A stretch of DNA of 6,293 nucleotides from an uncultured Eubacterium sp. (GTDB lineage Bacteria; Bacillota; Clostridia; Oscillospirales; Acutalibacteraceae). Location of the stretch: positions 1-6,293 of the forward strand of contig CAJOER010000138.1 of the NCBI GenBank assembly GCA_905233805.1. Reading direction: 5' to 3'. Below, in pieces: positions 5,620 to 6,293 of this stretch; position 1 is the stretch's first letter; every line of letters begins with the position of its first letter. Both the position numbers and the translations under genes were made by a program. The notes beneath the pieces are model-generated. The model ran no database searches. It saw only the letters and a list, made by a program, of their open reading frames with translations, and had not been told where the DNA came from.

Positions 5620-6293
5620 TTAGTGTGCATCATACCACGTTTTTCCTATGCTTCCGTCTGCACGGAGAAGAACCTTCATCTTGCAGGCGTTTTCCATTTC
5701 TTCTTTTACTATCGAGAGCGCCTTTTCAGCCTCGTTTTCGGGGGCTTCGACTATAAGCTCGTCGTGTACCTGTAAAATGAGGCGCGAGCTCATTTTTTCA
5801 TCACTCAGGCGTTTATCTACCTTAACCATGGCGATTTTGATTATATCCGCCGCGGTGCCCTGAATAGGCATATTCCTTGCGACTCTTTCGCCGAAGGCGC
5901 GCAGCATATGATTTGAGGAATTGAGCTCGGGCAGGTAGCGCCTGCGGTTAAAGAGCGTTTCGCTGTAGCCCTTGTTTTTTGCAAGCTCAATCATTTTTGA
6001 CATATATCTGTCAACGCCGCTGTAATGGGTGAGATAACTCGTTATATATTCCTGCGCCTCGCGGCGGGTTACGCCGATATCCTTTGCAAGCGAGAACGCG
6101 CCTATACCGTAAACTATGCCGAAGTTGACCGCCTTGGCGCGGGAGCGCATCTCCTTGGTTACGAATTCAAGGGGCATACCGAAAACCTGCGACGCGGTAA
6201 TGGCGTGAATATCGTCGCCGTTATTGAAGGCGTTAATCATATTTTCGTCGTCCGCAAGGTCGGCGAGCACGCGAAGTTCAATCTTCGAATAGT
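5620..6293 (-). CDS. polA: DNA polymerase I, C-terminal 223 residues of the polymerase domain, cut by window end
   Basis: Family A polymerase for Okazaki-fragment maturation and repair synthesis. The window enters at motif A: YSKIELRVLADLADDEN (the preceding codon, cut by the window edge, ends in AC on the coding strand and would be the catalytic Asp of DYSxIELR). Motif B, the O-helix: RSRAKAVNFGIVYGIGAF, with the nucleotide-binding R, K, F and Y. Then ETLFNRRRYLPEL and NMPIQGTAADIIK, and motif C QVHDELIVEAP with the second catalytic Asp. It ends in GKTWYDAH, like the C-terminus of Bacillus Pol I. The reading frame runs through the window edge, so an apparent GTG start at 6270 is only an internal valine. 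Motif A has Lys where most Pol I have Gln (DYSQIELR). The presence of any 5'- or 3'-exonuclease domain cannot be judged. Stop TAA is followed by the palindromic spacer without a clear terminator, so readthrough into rimI is possible. Confidence 0.97.
   Translation of the reverse strand, partial: YSKIELRVLADLADDENMINAFNNGDDIHAITASQVFGMPLEFVTKEMRSRAKAVNFGIVYGIGAFSLAKDIGVTRREAQEYITSYLTHYSGVDRYMSKMIELAKNKGYSETLFNRRRYLPELNSSNHMLRAFGERVARNMPIQGTAADIIKIAMVKVDKRLSDEKMSSRLILQVHDELIVEAPENEAEKALSIVKEEMENACKMKVLLRADGSIGKTWYDAH

Noticed and set aside
6268..6270. GTG as a start codon for a short 216-residue polymerase
   Set aside because: The codons upstream (YSKIELR) continue motif A of Pol I in the same frame, so the GTG is an internal valine and the gene simply runs off the window.

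Overview
The window carries six genes, all on the minus strand, so reading order runs from the high coordinates down. Base composition (moderate GC, AT-rich spacers), GGAGG-type ribosome sites, a SigA-like promoter and Firmicute-like protein sequences suggest a Clostridia-type anaerobe, perhaps an Oscillospiraceae/Ruminococcaceae gut bacterium. That assignment is inference; no rRNA or other taxonomic marker is present.

Layout from high to low coordinates: the C-terminal polymerase domain of DNA polymerase I (polA, cut by the window end); a 126-base spacer holding a long imperfect palindrome; then a tight five-gene run: a RimI-type N-acetyltransferase, tsaD (tRNA t6A synthesis), a UbiA-superfamily membrane prenyltransferase most like polyprenyl-phosphate phosphoribosyltransferases, a soluble HAD phosphatase, and a multi-spanning GT87/DUF2029-type glycosyltransferase. 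Spacings in the run are 2 bases, 11 bases, a 4-base ATGA overlap and 3 bases, so it is very probably one transcript. A 146-base AT-rich spacer with a near-consensus promoter follows, and then GTP-dependent phosphoenolpyruvate carboxykinase (pckG), cut by the other window end.

The housekeeping genes are conventional. The most interesting part is the ubiA-HAD-GT87 trio. Its order matches a three-step scheme: put phosphoribose from PRPP on a polyprenyl phosphate, remove the 5'-phosphate, and use the lipid-linked pentose as donor for a membrane GT-C transferase. This resembles the first steps of the mycobacterial decaprenylphosphoryl-arabinose pathway, but sits here in what looks like an anaerobic Firmicute and next to t6A genes. 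Other notable points are a nine-residue in-frame deletion of a normally near-invariant TsaD segment, the palindromic element between polA and rimI, and a small palindrome abutting the pckG promoter.

No stretch of more than 300 bases lacks a gene. I saw no tRNA, rRNA, CRISPR array, insertion sequence or convincing rho-independent terminator.
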